A stretch of 64,000 nt of DNA from Leptolyngbya sp. NIES-3755 (GTDB lineage Bacteria; Cyanobacteriota; Cyanobacteriia; Leptolyngbyales; Leptolyngbyaceae). The notes beneath the pieces were generated by a model, which was not told where the DNA came from, made no database searches, and saw nothing but the letters and a program-made list of their open reading frames with translations. Within the stretch, counting starts at the first letter, position 1. The number at the start of each line of letters is the position of its first letter. Shown here one piece after another: positions 7,790-16,941 of the stretch. Location: the NCBI GenBank assembly GCA_001548435.1, contig AP017308.1, forward strand, positions 5,341,030 through 5,405,029, written 5' to 3'. Both the position numbers and the translations under genes were made by a program.

Positions 7790-8874
7790 CCGGTTTGAAA
7801 TCGTTTTTGTAATTGACGTACTCGTTCTAAACGATTCAACACTCGATTCGTCAATTCATCCGGAATGATCGGATCGTGAACAAAATCGTCGGCTCCCGCT
7901 GCAAATCCTTGATTGATGATCTCTGGATCGGTTGTCGCCATCATTAATACGATCGGCAACCAGTTCCAGCGTCGATCGCGTCGGATGACTTGGCATAAGG
8001 CGAATCGATTTAATCCAGTGGCATCTGCGGCTAGAACCAATAGATTGGGCTGGGTGAGATCCAATGTTTTCAGTAAAGCAGCAGGCTCGATCGATAATGC
8101 GATCGACAATCCACAAGGTTCTAGTAATTCTTTCATCGTTTCGGCTGGTTCTTGCTCTGCCACAACTAGGACTGTTGGATGCGTCGATCGAGTCGGGGTT
8201 AAATAGGCAGGATTAAGCCGATATCCAACTCCGTAAACGGTTTCAATCAAATCTCCCGCTCCCACTGCTTTGAGCTTACGTCGTAAGCCTTTCACATGTG
8301 CTCGAACGGCTTCCTCGCTCGGCAAATCACAATCGAGATCCCAAAGCTGCTCCAGAATTACACTGTGCTTGTGAACCCAATCTCCGTGGCGCAAAAACAA
8401 TTTCAACAATAAGTATTCTTTGAGTGTGAGCACGATCGTTTTTCCCGCAAATGTCGCTTGATGACGCTCCAGATCAAGCTGAAGACTGCCCCATTCCAAG
8501 CGGGTCGAAGCAATGAACGGAGGGCGACGCAGCAAAGCTCTTAATCGTGCCAAGACTTCCTGAAATCCCACAGGCTTGATGAGATAATCATCGGCTCCTG
8601 AATCCAGTCCAATGATGCGATCGTCGATCGTACTTTGCCCGGTAAGTAATAAAATCCGAACCTGCTGCCCAGCGTCTCGAATCCGTTGGCACAATTCAAC
8701 ACCGTTCAACTTAGGCAACATCACATCGAGAATCACCGCATCATAGTTTACAAGTTGCAACCATTTCCAAGCAGTTTCTCCATCCGTTGCGATGTCTACG
8801 GCATAATGCTGTTTGAGAATTTGACTGAGTTGTTCAGAAAATTCGACATCATCTTCGACAAATAACAGACGCAT
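7786..8874 (-). CDS. OmpR-family response regulator with a second, degenerate receiver domain
   Basis: 362 residues. The N-terminal receiver has the acidic pair (FVEDD), phosphoacceptor Asp (YDAVILDVMLPKLNG), Thr (LLLTG) and Lys (DDYLIKPV). A winged-helix DNA-binding domain follows (LTLKEYLLLKLFLRH, VRAHVKGLRRKLK, VYGVGYRLNP). A second receiver-like domain occupies about residues 233-362, but its phosphoacceptor region reads NLLVLAADATGLN. By spacing, Ala stands where Asp is expected and the Lys motif is absent (DDFVHDPI), so it probably cannot be phosphorylated. It is divergently paired with the histidine kinase gene eight bases away, its likely partner. Confidence 0.88.
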   Translation of the reverse strand: MRLLFVEDDVEFSEQLSQILKQHYAVDIATDGETAWKWLQLVNYDAVILDVMLPKLNGVELCQRIRDAGQQVRILLLTGQSTIDDRIIGLDSGADDYLIKPVGFQEVLARLRALLRRPPFIASTRLEWGSLQLDLERHQATFAGKTIVLTLKEYLLLKLFLRHGDWVHKHSVILEQLWDLDCDLPSEEAVRAHVKGLRRKLKAVGAGDLIETVYGVGYRLNPAYLTPTRSTHPTVLVVAEQEPAETMKELLEPCGLSIALSIEPAALLKTLDLTQPNLLVLAADATGLNRFALCQVIRRDRRWNWLPIVLMMATTDPEIINQGFAAGADDFVHDPIIPDELTNRVLNRLERVRQLQKRFQTG

Positions 8875-8882
8875 TTTTTTGT

Positions 8883-9965
8883 ATGCTGATGAGCGCGAAC
8901 CAGACGGATTTAGATTGTATGTCGATCGTCAAAGTTTTGGTGATTTCAGAAAAGCATTGGATTGCATTAGATCTGAAATATCGATTACAGCGTTTAGGCT
9001 ATAAGACAATTGCTGCCTCAGAGAATCTAACAAATTTAATGACGCATGAACAGCCTGATTTAGTATTAATTGATCGACAAAAAATCGAAAGTGAAATTGT
9101 CGGCGCGATCGAGGCGGCTGAAATTCCGATCGTGTGTTTTGATTCAGAGAATCAGTTTTGCGAAATGCCGATTGATTTGCCTTGTTTGACGAATCCCTAT
9201 CAAGAAACGGTTCTAAATACTGTCATTCGTGAAGCACTTCGCCAACATCAAACCCAAGTCAAATTAGTTCGACAGTTAGATTCTAATCAGAAACAAAGAG
9301 AGCTTTTTCATACCGTCGATCACGAACTCCGAACCCCCATGAGCACGATGTTGATCACGTTGGATTGGATTGAACTGATGGAGCAAGAAGAACTCTCGGC
9401 TCGATCGCTACAAAAACTGGATCACTTAGCAATGGCTCGAAGTTCCGTACAACGAATGGCAGAATTTCTCGATCGAGCCTCGCTCTTTTGTCGCTGCCAA
9501 TCTGGAAAGCTATCCCTAAAACCGTCTTGGATTGATCTCTCTACCTTTTGCAAAACACTTGTCCTTGAAGTTGAACAACTTTATGCTAATGCAGAGATTC
9601 AATTGATCAATTTGTCTTTACGATCGATGATTGAATTCGATGAAATGGTGCTCAGACAGATTTTGCTGAATCTACTCAGTAATGCCGTTAAATATTCTGA
9701 GCGCGAAGTTTATTTCAATGTAGATTGTCGTGCAGATCAACTCATTTTTAAGATTCAAGATCAAGGCATTGGAATTTCAGAGCGCGATCGGGAATCCATT
9801 TTCACGCCCATGTATCGCGGTTCTAATGTTGAAACGATTCCCGGTTCAGGAATGGGACTTGCGATCGTGCAGCAATTAGTTTCTGCTTGTGGTGGCAGCA
9901 TCACCGTTGACAGTACACTCAATCAGGGAAGTACCTTTACTGTTGTGCTCCCGCTGCAATCTTAG
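8883..9965 (+). CDS. Sensor histidine kinase with N-terminal receiver-like domain
   Basis: 360 residues; translation may begin at 8919 (MSIVKVLVIS), where the receiver-like domain starts. That domain (VLVISEKHWIALDLKYRLQR, then PDLVLIDRQKIE) keeps an Asp-like position but is short and lacks a clear Lys motif. The kinase core shows TVDHELRTPMSTMLI, NLLSNAVKYS, DQGIGIS and GSGMGLAIVQQLVSACGG. No membrane segment is seen, so it is cytoplasmic. It is divergent from the OmpR-type regulator at 7786-8874, with promoters necessarily overlapping the coding starts. A rhodanese gene follows by 11 bases on the same strand. Confidence 0.87.
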   Translation: MLMSANQTDLDCMSIVKVLVISEKHWIALDLKYRLQRLGYKTIAASENLTNLMTHEQPDLVLIDRQKIESEIVGAIEAAEIPIVCFDSENQFCEMPIDLPCLTNPYQETVLNTVIREALRQHQTQVKLVRQLDSNQKQRELFHTVDHELRTPMSTMLITLDWIELMEQEELSARSLQKLDHLAMARSSVQRMAEFLDRASLFCRCQSGKLSLKPSWIDLSTFCKTLVLEVEQLYANAEIQLINLSLRSMIEFDEMVLRQILLNLLSNAVKYSEREVYFNVDCRADQLIFKIQDQGIGISERDRESIFTPMYRGSNVETIPGSGMGLAIVQQLVSACGGSITVDSTLNQGSTFTVVLPLQS

Positions 9966-9976
9966 CCAGTTAAATC

Positions 9977-10309
9977 ATGTCTTTTTCTCAAATCACTGTT
10001 CAAGATCTCGCTCAATGTTTGGATAGTCCGAATATTCAATTTATCGATGTGCGCGAACCCTGGGAAGTTGAAACTGCATCTCTTCCCCCATTTCAGAACT
10101 TGCCATTGAGCGAATTCTCTGAATGGTCTGATCAGATTCACAGCAAGCTTGATACTGAAACAGAAACTTTGGTGCTGTGTCATCATGGCGTTCGATCGGC
10201 ACAAATGTGTAGCTGGCTCGTGCAGCAGGGATTTACGAACGTCAAAAATATATCGGGTGGAATTGATGCTTATTCCGCAATGGTCGATCGTTCGATCCCG
10301 CGTTATTAA
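9977..10309 (+). CDS. Rhodanese-like domain protein
   Basis: 110 residues forming a single rhodanese fold: IQFIDVREPWEVETA at the start, the active-site loop CHHGVRS with its catalytic Cys, and GFTNVKNISGGIDAYS near the end. Single-domain rhodaneses transfer sulfane sulfur or supply persulfide to partner enzymes. It is cytoplasmic, with no signal peptide. It starts 11 bases after the kinase and may share its transcript. The acceptor is not evident from context. Confidence 0.88.
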   Translation: MSFSQITVQDLAQCLDSPNIQFIDVREPWEVETASLPPFQNLPLSEFSEWSDQIHSKLDTETETLVLCHHGVRSAQMCSWLVQQGFTNVKNISGGIDAYSAMVDRSIPRY

Positions 10310-10413
10310 TCAATTCGTCGGTTTTGCTACGATACGCAACTGAAATCTAAAGTAAAAATGAGGAAAGTGCTATCTTAGTCTCAATTCGATTAAAGCGCGA
10401 TCGTCATTTCAAA

Positions 10414-11484
10414 ATGTCAATAAATCCCCCTCTTAATAATCGTCAACAGCAAGTTCTCTGGGCAACGGTTCGACATTACATTGCCACAGCAGAACCCGTT
10501 GGCTCAGGCGCGTTGGTAAAGGAATTCAATCTGAGTGTGAGTTCTGCCACGATTCGCAGCGCAATGGGACATTTGGAAAAGGTCGGACTTCTATTCCAGC
10601 CGCACACCTCAGCAGGTCGAGTGCCTTCCGACTCAGGCTATCGGATTTATGTTGATCAATTGATCCAACCGTCTCCTGGAGTCGCGCTTCAACTCGAACA
10701 GATTTTGAGCGATCGCTTAAATTGGGACAAATGGAGCTTTGAATCGGTGCTGAAAGGCGCAGCACAAATTCTTTCAACCTTGAGCGGCTATATTGCGATC
10801 GTCACGATGCCGATGACGCACACGACGCAGTTAAAACATCTTCAACTTGTGCCGATCGATGCGAATCGAGTCATGTTGATTGTGGTCACCGATACGTATG
10901 AGACTCAATCGGTATTGATGGAACTGCCGCCTGTTGCTGAGGAACCGGATGCCGAAATTGTCGATCGAGAGTTAAAAATTCTCTCTAACTTCTTATCAGA
11001 ACAGTTACGCGGTCGATCGCTTTCGGAGATTCAAACCTTGGACTGGGGCGAATTGGGGCGAGAGTTCGATCGCTATAGTTCGATGCTGACTTCTGTGCTG
11101 GCGGACTTACTTCAGCGATTAGTACAATCGTCTTTACCTTCACAATTAATGATCAGCGGTGTCTCTGAAGTCCTCAGACAGCCTGAATTTTCAGAATTGA
11201 ATCAAGTGCAAATGATTCTGCATTTGTTAGAAGAAGAACAGGATCAGCTTGTCCCTTTGATTTTTGATCAACCGGATTCAGAAGGGCGACGAGTTTCGAT
11301 TCGGATTGGCTCAGAGAATCCATTAGAGCCGATTCGCGCTTGTTCGCTGATTTCATCGACTTACAATCGCGGGACAGTTCCAGTGGGAAGCATCGGAGTT
11401 TTAGGTCCGACTCGGATGCTATACGAAGATACGATCGCGCTTGTGGAGGCAACTGCCGATTATCTTTCGGATATGCTGAGTTAG
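10414..11484 (+). CDS. hrcA: Heat-inducible transcription repressor HrcA
   Basis: 356 residues with the winged helix at the N terminus ([57 protein letters not shown]) and the GAF-like HrcA domain ending in [20 protein letters not shown]. HrcA binds CIRCE elements to repress groESL and dnaK. I see no CIRCE sequence upstream of hrcA, so it does not look self-regulated in this window. The last 54 bases of the gene lie within a 67-base segment repeated 690 bases downstream, on the far side of the toxin-antitoxin pair. Confidence 0.95.
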   Translation: MSINPPLNNRQQQVLWATVRHYIATAEPVGSGALVKEFNLSVSSATIRSAMGHLEKVGLLFQPHTSAGRVPSDSGYRIYVDQLIQPSPGVALQLEQILSDRLNWDKWSFESVLKGAAQILSTLSGYIAIVTMPMTHTTQLKHLQLVPIDANRVMLIVVTDTYETQSVLMELPPVAEEPDAEIVDRELKILSNFLSEQLRGRSLSEIQTLDWGELGREFDRYSSMLTSVLADLLQRLVQSSLPSQLMISGVSEVLRQPEFSELNQVQMILHLLEEEQDQLVPLIFDQPDSEGRRVSIRIGSENPLEPIRACSLISSTYNRGTVPVGSIGVLGPTRMLYEDTIALVEATADYLSDMLS

Positions 11485-11497
11485 AAAGCTTGAGGCA
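11431..11497 (+). repeat. Direct repeat copy 1 (3' end of hrcA)
   Basis: 67 bases covering the last codons of hrcA, its stop and 13 bases beyond. It matches 12121-12187 at 64 of 67 positions. The two copies bracket the toxin-antitoxin genes. Confidence 0.95.
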
Positions 11498-11502
11498 ATT
11501 CC

Positions 11503-11733
11503 ATGCAGAGTGTATCGGTCGAGGAACTTCAACGTAATCCGCTCAAGTACCTTCAGCAAGTCGAAGCGGGTGAAACGCTGATGATTGTTCGTGAAGATTT
11601 AGCGATCGCAGAACTTAAGCCCGTTCAAAAACAGCTTAGACCCTTTGGTTTGTGTGCTGGAGAGTTTACAGTTCCGGCTGATTTTGATGCTCCTTTGCCA
11701 GAAGATATTCTGAGTGCATTTGAAGGTCAATGA
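11503..11733 (+). CDS. Phd/YefM-type antitoxin
   Basis: 76 residues starting MQSVSVEELQRNPLKYLQQV, the dimerisation and DNA-binding pattern of Phd/YefM antitoxins (SVSELRRNP...L..V..GE). GETLMIVREDLAIAELKP then forms the beta strand, and a disordered tail (DFDAPLPEDILSAFEGQ) should wrap the toxin. Its stop overlaps the start of the PIN-domain toxin (ATGA at 11730), so the two are translationally coupled. The pair sits between two copies of the hrcA 3' end. Confidence 0.9.
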   Translation: MQSVSVEELQRNPLKYLQQVEAGETLMIVREDLAIAELKPVQKQLRPFGLCAGEFTVPADFDAPLPEDILSAFEGQ

Positions 11734-12113
11734 GAATTCTGCTCGATACGCATATTTTTCTATGGTTCATCAGTGGAGACAGCCAGCTAACGATTTCTAC
11801 ACGCGATGCCATTCGTGATCCAGATAATGAAGTGTATTTGAGCGTTGTTTCCATTTGGGAGGTGATCGTCAAATATCAGTTAGGTAAATTGCCTTTACCA
11901 AGTCATCCTGCAACCTATTTACCACAGCAGCGAGAGGCACACCAGATTCTAAACCTTGACTTGGATGAAAGAAGCGTAGTTCAGCTAGAAAATCTACCCT
12001 CTCTACACCGCGATCCGTTTGATCGAATGCTGATTTGCCAAGCTCTACATCACAATTTAGTGATTGCAACGGTCGATTCAGCAATTCGCGCTTATCCGAT
12101 TAACAGCATCTAA
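11730..12113 (+). CDS. VapC-like PIN-domain toxin
   Basis: 127 residues. PIN-domain acidic residues are seen in RILLDTHIFLWF, in SVVSIWEVIVKYQLGKLPLP and in HRDPFDRMLICQAL followed by IATVDSAIRAYPI. This is the subgroup in which the toxin begins 'LLDTHiflW', commonly paired with Phd-type antitoxins. It acts as an RNase, classically on tRNA or rRNA. The gene overlaps the antitoxin by four bases. All catalytic acids appear intact. Confidence 0.93.
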   Translation: MRILLDTHIFLWFISGDSQLTISTRDAIRDPDNEVYLSVVSIWEVIVKYQLGKLPLPSHPATYLPQQREAHQILNLDLDERSVVQLENLPSLHRDPFDRMLICQALHHNLVIATVDSAIRAYPINSI

Positions 12114-12120
12114 TTCGACG

Positions 12121-12187
12121 ACGATCGCGCTTGTGGAAGCAACTGCTGATTATCTTTCGGATATGCTGAGTTAGAAAGCTTGAAGCA
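12121..12187 (+). repeat. Direct repeat copy 2 (duplicated hrcA 3' end)
   Basis: Second copy of the 67-base segment at 11431-11497, with three substitutions. It includes the hrcA terminal codons and stop but is not attached to a reading hrcA gene. It follows the toxin stop codon by seven bases. Confidence 0.95.
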
Positions 12188-12220
12188 GTACAAATAGATA
12201 GAAGGGTTGCAATCGTGGTG

Positions 12221-12502
12221 ATGAATGCAGTGGGTGTGAAGAAGGACTCAAACGAGGTGATCGATCGTCAACAGATTAATCAAATCAAGCAAACACTTAA
12301 GGAAAAGTTTCGCGATCGATCATTTAGTGCACCAGACTTAAGCAAAATTGCATCTGGACAGTCAGAACTAACGCTACTGATAGAGAACTTGCAGATTAAA
12401 GAAGTTCATATCAATCTAATTTATGCATTGATTGAGCATTATCAAGCGGATCGGGTTGAGGTGATCGATCGTAATCCGTGGCGATGTCGGATCAAAAGCT
12501 GA
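12221..12502 (+). CDS. Hypothetical small soluble protein
   Basis: 93 residues from ATG at 12221; two GTG codons just before it are alternatives. I do not recognise the family. The protein is charged and helical in character, with SAPDLSKIASGQSELTLLIE in the middle and a basic end (NPWRCRIKS). It has no signal peptide or membrane span. It sits between the hrcA/toxin-antitoxin region and proA on the same strand. Codon use and the HIP1-type GATCG sites within it match neighbouring genes, which supports a real gene. Confidence 0.55.
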   Translation: MNAVGVKKDSNEVIDRQQINQIKQTLKEKFRDRSFSAPDLSKIASGQSELTLLIENLQIKEVHINLIYALIEHYQADRVEVIDRNPWRCRIKS

Positions 12503-12564
12503 ACAGTCGATCTCTGAGCTTTCCCAATCTTCGGTATGATTGATGGGTTGCGTTTCGATCAATC

Positions 12565-13857
12565 ATGACTGCTTTTACTGGGATTTCGCTCACAACTTTG
12601 GCACAGCAAACACAGAAGGCGGCGCGACAGCTTGCAGTGACATCAACCGAAATTCGGAACGATGCGATCGCGAAAATTGCCGATGCTTTAGAAGTGAATT
12701 CCAGTGAAATTCTCGCAGCAAACGCGGCAGATTGTGAGGCGGCAAAATCAGACGGAATTGCATCGGCGTTGTATGCCCGATTGAAGTTGGATGAAGCGAA
12801 ACTGAAAAGCGCGATCGTCGGTGTGCGTGATGTTGGCAAGTTAGCTGATCCGATCGGTGCGATTCAAATTCATCGCGAATTAGATGAAGGGTTAATTCTC
12901 AAACGCGTGACTTGTCCGCTTGGTGTGTTGGGCGTGATTTTTGAGGCGCGACCGGATGCGGTGATGCAGATTTCGAGCCTTGCAATCAAATCAGGAAATG
13001 GTGTCATTCTCAAAGGTGGAAAGGAAGCAATTCGATCGTGTGAAGCATTAGTGAAAGCAATTCATCAGGGACTTTCACAAACAGAGATTAATCCGTCTGT
13101 GGTGCAATTACTGACAACACGAGAGGAAACACTAGAGTTATTGAAACTCGATCAGTATGTGGATTTGATTATTCCACGCGGCTCGAATTCGTTTGTGAAA
13201 TTTGTACAGGATAATACTCGGATTCCGGTGTTAGGACATGCGGATGGAATTTGCCATTTGTATGTCGATCGAGCCGCTGATATTCCCAAAGCGATCAAAA
13301 TTGCAGTCGATTCTAAAACGCACTATCCAGCCGCTTGTAATGCGATCGAGACTTTACTGGTACATTGTGCGATCGCGTCCGAATTCCTCCTCGAAGCCGC
13401 TCCTGCACTCCAAGCGAAGAATGTTGAGCTTCGAGGCGATGAACGAACTCGTGAGATTTTGAACATTTCAGAAGTAACGGATTGGGCAGTCGAGTATAGT
13501 GATTTGATTTTGGCGATCAAGATTGTGGATTCTGTGGAAGATGCGATCGCACACATCAACACTTATGGATCGAAACATACCGATGCGATCGTGACTGAAG
13601 ATGCCAAGGCTGCACAGCAATTTATGAATCAAGTCGATGCGGCAGGTGTGTATCACAACTGTTCGACCCGATTTGCTGATGGTTTCCGATATGGATTTGG
13701 AGCCGAAGTCGGCATTAGTACTCAGAAGATGCCGCCACGAGGTCCGGTTGGTTTAGAAGGATTAGTCACGTACAAGTATCAATTGGTTGGAGAGGGTCAA
13801 ATTGCAGCGACTTATTCGGGTGCAAATGCAAAACCATTCACCCATCGAGATTTGTAG
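12565..13857 (+). CDS. proA: Glutamate-5-semialdehyde dehydrogenase (gamma-glutamyl phosphate reductase)
   Basis: 430 residues, the usual ProA length. It reduces gamma-glutamyl phosphate with NADPH in proline synthesis. Family blocks are visible: [49 protein letters not shown], the catalytic-Cys region [15 protein letters not shown] and [19 protein letters not shown]. It stands alone; no proB is in view. A good start follows GATCAATC at 12565. Confidence 0.96.
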   Translation: MTAFTGISLTTLAQQTQKAARQLAVTSTEIRNDAIAKIADALEVNSSEILAANAADCEAAKSDGIASALYARLKLDEAKLKSAIVGVRDVGKLADPIGAIQIHRELDEGLILKRVTCPLGVLGVIFEARPDAVMQISSLAIKSGNGVILKGGKEAIRSCEALVKAIHQGLSQTEINPSVVQLLTTREETLELLKLDQYVDLIIPRGSNSFVKFVQDNTRIPVLGHADGICHLYVDRAADIPKAIKIAVDSKTHYPAACNAIETLLVHCAIASEFLLEAAPALQAKNVELRGDERTREILNISEVTDWAVEYSDLILAIKIVDSVEDAIAHINTYGSKHTDAIVTEDAKAAQQFMNQVDAAGVYHNCSTRFADGFRYGFGAEVGISTQKMPPRGPVGLEGLVTYKYQLVGEGQIAATYSGANAKPFTHRDL

Positions 13858-13972
13858 ATCCGCGAATCATTTTGAAAAGATTGATTAAATCCTATGCCTC
13901 ATCAGTTTTTGTTCAATTTCCTCTAACTCTGTAAGTCGAGTAGAATGGCTGCAAGTTTTACAGGTTTCTCGA

Positions 13973-14866
13973 ATGAGTGGTAGCCAAATTCGCTTGATTG
14001 ATACAGAGACAGCGCAAATGTTCCCGGCTGCCCCTGATGAATCTGTCACACTCTCAAGCGCCGCCCTCAACTGGCAAGGAATTTTAATCGAGCAGCATTC
14101 AATCGGATCAATGGAACTGCCAGAACATTATGTGCAGGGGCATCGTCTCATTGTTCAAACCGGAGAAGCAGTTGAATATGAATGGAAAGAGAACGATCAC
14201 TGGCAACACAAGATACTTCAACCGGGTGCATTCTGTCTGCAAACGCATGGAGAGATTAACTTTCCACGATGGCACGATCGATTTGAATTTTTAGCGATCG
14301 CACTTGATCCCACGTTCGTAGAGCAAAGCTTTCAGGACGTATCAACATCGATTCAATTTCAGACACAAAGAGCCGTGTTTGATCCAGTGATTGCTGATTT
14401 TGCGAAGCGGTTCAGTGCAGAAGTGCGATCGCGAAGCTATTGTGGCGCATTGTATGGGGAATCTTTAGCGATCGCATTTTCGCGACATCTACTAGAACGG
14501 TATCATCATCGCTCATTGTCGATCGTGTCCCCACGCGGCAAATTCTCGTCGATTCAACTGCGAGATCTGATTGATTTCATTCATGTCAACCTTTCAGAAG
14601 AACTGAGCCTAACAGAACTTGCGGCTCATCTCAATCTCAGTCCGTTTCATTTTGCTCGTCTGTTCAAAAATTCTCTCGGTCTATCTCCCCATCAATATGT
14701 CCTGCAAAATCGTATCGATCGAGCCAAGAAACTGATCACCGTTTCGACAGGTTCCACCCTCGCGGATATTGCGGTGCAGGTTGGATTCTATGACCAAACC
14801 CATTTTGGAAAAGCCTTCAAACGAGTCGTGGGCGTTTCTCCGAAAGTTTTCTCAAAACACTGTTGA
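13973..14866 (+). CDS. AraC-family transcriptional regulator
   Basis: 297 residues. The C-terminal AraC domain carries two helix-turn-helix units: SLTELAAHLNLSPFHFARLF, then TLADIAVQVGFYDQTHFGKA ending in GVSPKVF. The N-terminal 190 residues are a cupin-like sensing domain with the motif VQGHRLIVQTGEAVEYEW. It probably controls the Tat-exported dehydrogenase gene 72 bases downstream on the same strand, a guess from position. The inducer is unknown. Confidence 0.9.
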   Translation: MSGSQIRLIDTETAQMFPAAPDESVTLSSAALNWQGILIEQHSIGSMELPEHYVQGHRLIVQTGEAVEYEWKENDHWQHKILQPGAFCLQTHGEINFPRWHDRFEFLAIALDPTFVEQSFQDVSTSIQFQTQRAVFDPVIADFAKRFSAEVRSRSYCGALYGESLAIAFSRHLLERYHHRSLSIVSPRGKFSSIQLRDLIDFIHVNLSEELSLTELAAHLNLSPFHFARLFKNSLGLSPHQYVLQNRIDRAKKLITVSTGSTLADIAVQVGFYDQTHFGKAFKRVVGVSPKVFSKHC

Positions 14867-14938
14867 GCAAGAATTTACTATTTTGTCAGCAGTCGATTTC
14901 ATTAAGCTGATTCCAGAACTTCACTGAGGAATCAAGCA

Positions 14939-15925
14939 ATGGGAACACAAGGGAGCCGCCGCACATTACTCAAAGGCGTAGCGATGACTGCAACTGGGGT
15001 CGTTATGGGTGCAATGTCACCGCTAGGAACGAAAGAAACGGTTGCTCAACGTCCTCCACAATCGAGCGATCGTCCTCAGCCTGCAACTTCTAAACAACTC
15101 GCTGGAAAAACGGCGTTTATCACAGGAGCCGCACGGGGAATTGGACGATCGATCGCGGAACTGTTTGCAGCAAATGGTGCAAATGTGGCAATGCTAGATA
15201 TTGCTGATCCGGCAAAATTGAACTCGACGCAAGGCTATCGCGTTTCTAACATGACTGAGTTTGATCAAGCGGTTGCTTCTGTACAGCAATATGGTACGAA
15301 AGTGTTGAAAATTCAGGCAGACGTGCGAAATTTAGCAGCGATGCAATCAGCCGCAGAGCGCACCAATCGCGAACTGGGTGGAATTGATATTGTGGTGGCA
15401 AATGCGGGCTATGTGGCATGGCATAGCTTTGAGGATGGAACGCCTGAACAATGGCAAGATGTCATTGATGTGAATGTTCATGGTGTGTTTAATACAGCAA
15501 AAGCGACGATTCCGTTTCTGAAACAGCGGGGGGGTGGGAGAATCATCAATCTGTCATCTGTGGGCGGACGAGCGGGATTTGCTGGAAATGGGGCTTATAC
15601 GTCCTCGAAATGGGCAGTGATTGGCATGACGAAACAAGCGGCTCAGGAGCTAGGAAAGTACAACATTGCGGTGAATGCGATCGCGCCTGGTGCGGTGAAT
15701 ACGCCGATGTATCGGAGTCAAGGACAGATGCGATCGATGGGTGTGTCTACGCCTGAAGAGCAAGATAAGCTGATTGAGCCAATTAGTCCACTTGGAAAAG
15801 CGGGAGCGATAGAGCCAGAGGATGTTGCTCAGACGGCACTATTTCTAGCAAGCGAGGCATCGAAAACAATTTCGGGAACGACGATCGATAATGCGATGGG
15901 CTTTAATGCAAGCTACACGGCTTGA
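14939..15925 (+). CDS. Short-chain dehydrogenase/reductase with a Tat signal peptide
   Basis: 328 residues. The first 37 residues form a twin-arginine signal: SRRTLLK, a hydrophobic stretch and VAQ before a proline-rich linker. A classical SDR follows: GAARGIG cofactor turn (residues 63-69), NAG (155-157), a Ser at about 206 and the YTSSK catalytic pair (Tyr220, Lys224). SDRs are normally cytoplasmic, since they need NAD(P)H. A folded, cofactor-loaded enzyme sent to the periplasm is unusual but fits the Tat route. Substrate unknown. It lies 72 bases after the AraC regulator. Confidence 0.88.
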   Translation: MGTQGSRRTLLKGVAMTATGVVMGAMSPLGTKETVAQRPPQSSDRPQPATSKQLAGKTAFITGAARGIGRSIAELFAANGANVAMLDIADPAKLNSTQGYRVSNMTEFDQAVASVQQYGTKVLKIQADVRNLAAMQSAAERTNRELGGIDIVVANAGYVAWHSFEDGTPEQWQDVIDVNVHGVFNTAKATIPFLKQRGGGRIINLSSVGGRAGFAGNGAYTSSKWAVIGMTKQAAQELGKYNIAVNAIAPGAVNTPMYRSQGQMRSMGVSTPEEQDKLIEPISPLGKAGAIEPEDVAQTALFLASEASKTISGTTIDNAMGFNASYTA

Positions 15926-15975
15926 GATCCAGTACTGCCCTCAAAAAAGTCAAGGAGCTTAGTTGTCGTCCGAAG

Positions 15976-16200
15976 TTAATCGCTTGGGATGTCTTCTAAG
16001 CTCTTTGACATTGCTTTCGGATAGATTAGTAAGAAGAAAACCATCCAAGTTAGCACTGGAATTGAAACTGCGATCGTGATCCAAATCGAGTGCAACAATA
16101 ACCAACTGCTGCTGATCAATCCTACGCCTGTGAGTAGAATCGACCAAGGCTGACACCACCACGGTTTGTAGTCCCAAATGTTTGTTGATTGGTCATTCAT
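15976..16200 (-). CDS. Small two-span membrane protein (DUF6737-like)
   Basis: 74 residues with the N-terminal sequence NIWDYKPWWCQPWSILLTG and two hydrophobic helices separated by a short turn, ending in KSLEDIPSD. The KPWWCQPWSI motif recurs in a cyanobacterial small-protein family that I recall as DUF6737. No function is known. It is divergent from the first arsR gene, with 143 bases between starts. Confidence 0.6.
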   Translation of the reverse strand: MNDQSTNIWDYKPWWCQPWSILLTGVGLISSSWLLLHSIWITIAVSIPVLTWMVFFLLIYPKAMSKSLEDIPSD

Positions 16201-16343
16201 CGCTCAAATCTCAACTCATTTCATTCAAGCACAACGCCAGTTTGAGCGGTCAGGACAACGATTACTACCTCAAAGTTTCCCGATCGCCAGAATCACATAT
16301 TAAACTGAGAGAGCCAACCTCATCGACATTTCGAGAAAAGTTG

Positions 16344-16673
16344 ATGTCAAAAACTGCTGATCTTTCATCAAATATTGTTGTTGCAGGCTTCCATGCACTT
16401 TCTGATCCCTTACGGATTCGGGTGTTGGATTTGCTGCGCGATCGCGAACTGTGCGTTTGTGATTTGTGCGAAGTCCTAGACGTGAGCCAATCAAAGCTAT
16501 CGTTTCATCTCAAGACCCTTAAAGAAGCAAAGTTGGTTCGCTTCAGACAGGAAGGACGATGGCTCTACTACAGTCTCGATTTGGCACAGTTTGTCGTGCT
16601 TGAGCAGTATCTTGCAGAATTTCGTCGCTTCAGCCCCATTCTGCCCTCTCGTAATTGCCCTGATTTAAAGTAA
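16344..16673 (+). CDS. arsR: ArsR-family metalloregulator (arsenic operon)
   Basis: 109 residues from ATG at 16344; a longer frame begins at 16182 but runs through the promoter region of the divergent gene. The winged helix reads HALSDPLRIRVLDLLRD, then ELCVCDLCEVLDVSQSKLSF. The CVCDLC cluster at the recognition helix is the classical As(III)/Sb(III)-binding site that releases the repressor from DNA. It heads the aquaporin-arsC-phosphatase genes, though 268 bases separate it from the aquaporin, with two operator-like repeats in that gap. Confidence 0.9.
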   Translation: MSKTADLSSNIVVAGFHALSDPLRIRVLDLLRDRELCVCDLCEVLDVSQSKLSFHLKTLKEAKLVRFRQEGRWLYYSLDLAQFVVLEQYLAEFRRFSPILPSRNCPDLK

Positions 16674-16730
16674 CCTATCAACTTCTTTAAGCGTATTAAG
16701 GTAAAAATTAATAAAGCTAGCTTAAACAAA

Positions 16731-16744
16731 TCAATTTTATTTGA
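16731..16744. promoter_or_regulatory. ArsR-type operator-like repeat 1
   Basis: TCAATTTTATTTGA, an inverted repeat with TCAA/TTGA arms, between arsR and the aquaporin gene. It closely resembles the copy at 16911-16924. Confidence 0.45.
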
Positions 16745-16910
16745 AACGAACCTGCACTTTTAGGAAGGCAAGGTTGGGACAGTGTTTGACGGTGTACCTC
16801 AACCAGACTTGTTGATCGCTGAATGACTTCGCAAGTAAATCACGTTTTAACATTTTTTGATAATAATGAGACAAAACACTCCAGAAACGCCCGGATGCTT
16901 ACTTGACATA

Positions 16911-16924
16911 TCAATTTTTATTGA
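16911..16924. promoter_or_regulatory. ArsR-type operator-like repeat 2
   Basis: TCAATTTTTATTGA, a perfect five-base inverted repeat just after TTGACA (16903-16908) and 18 bases before the aquaporin start. A TTGACA/ATAATA promoter around it would place the transcript start at about 16938, too late to include the AGGAGG ribosome site. The promoter is therefore uncertain although the operator looks real. Confidence 0.5.
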
Positions 16925-16941
16925 AATAATAGAGGAGGTTA

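Noticed and set aside
10310-10413. Possible CIRCE operator upstream of hrcA
   Set aside because: Only a GTGCT-like half is visible. The inverted partner at nine-base spacing is absent.
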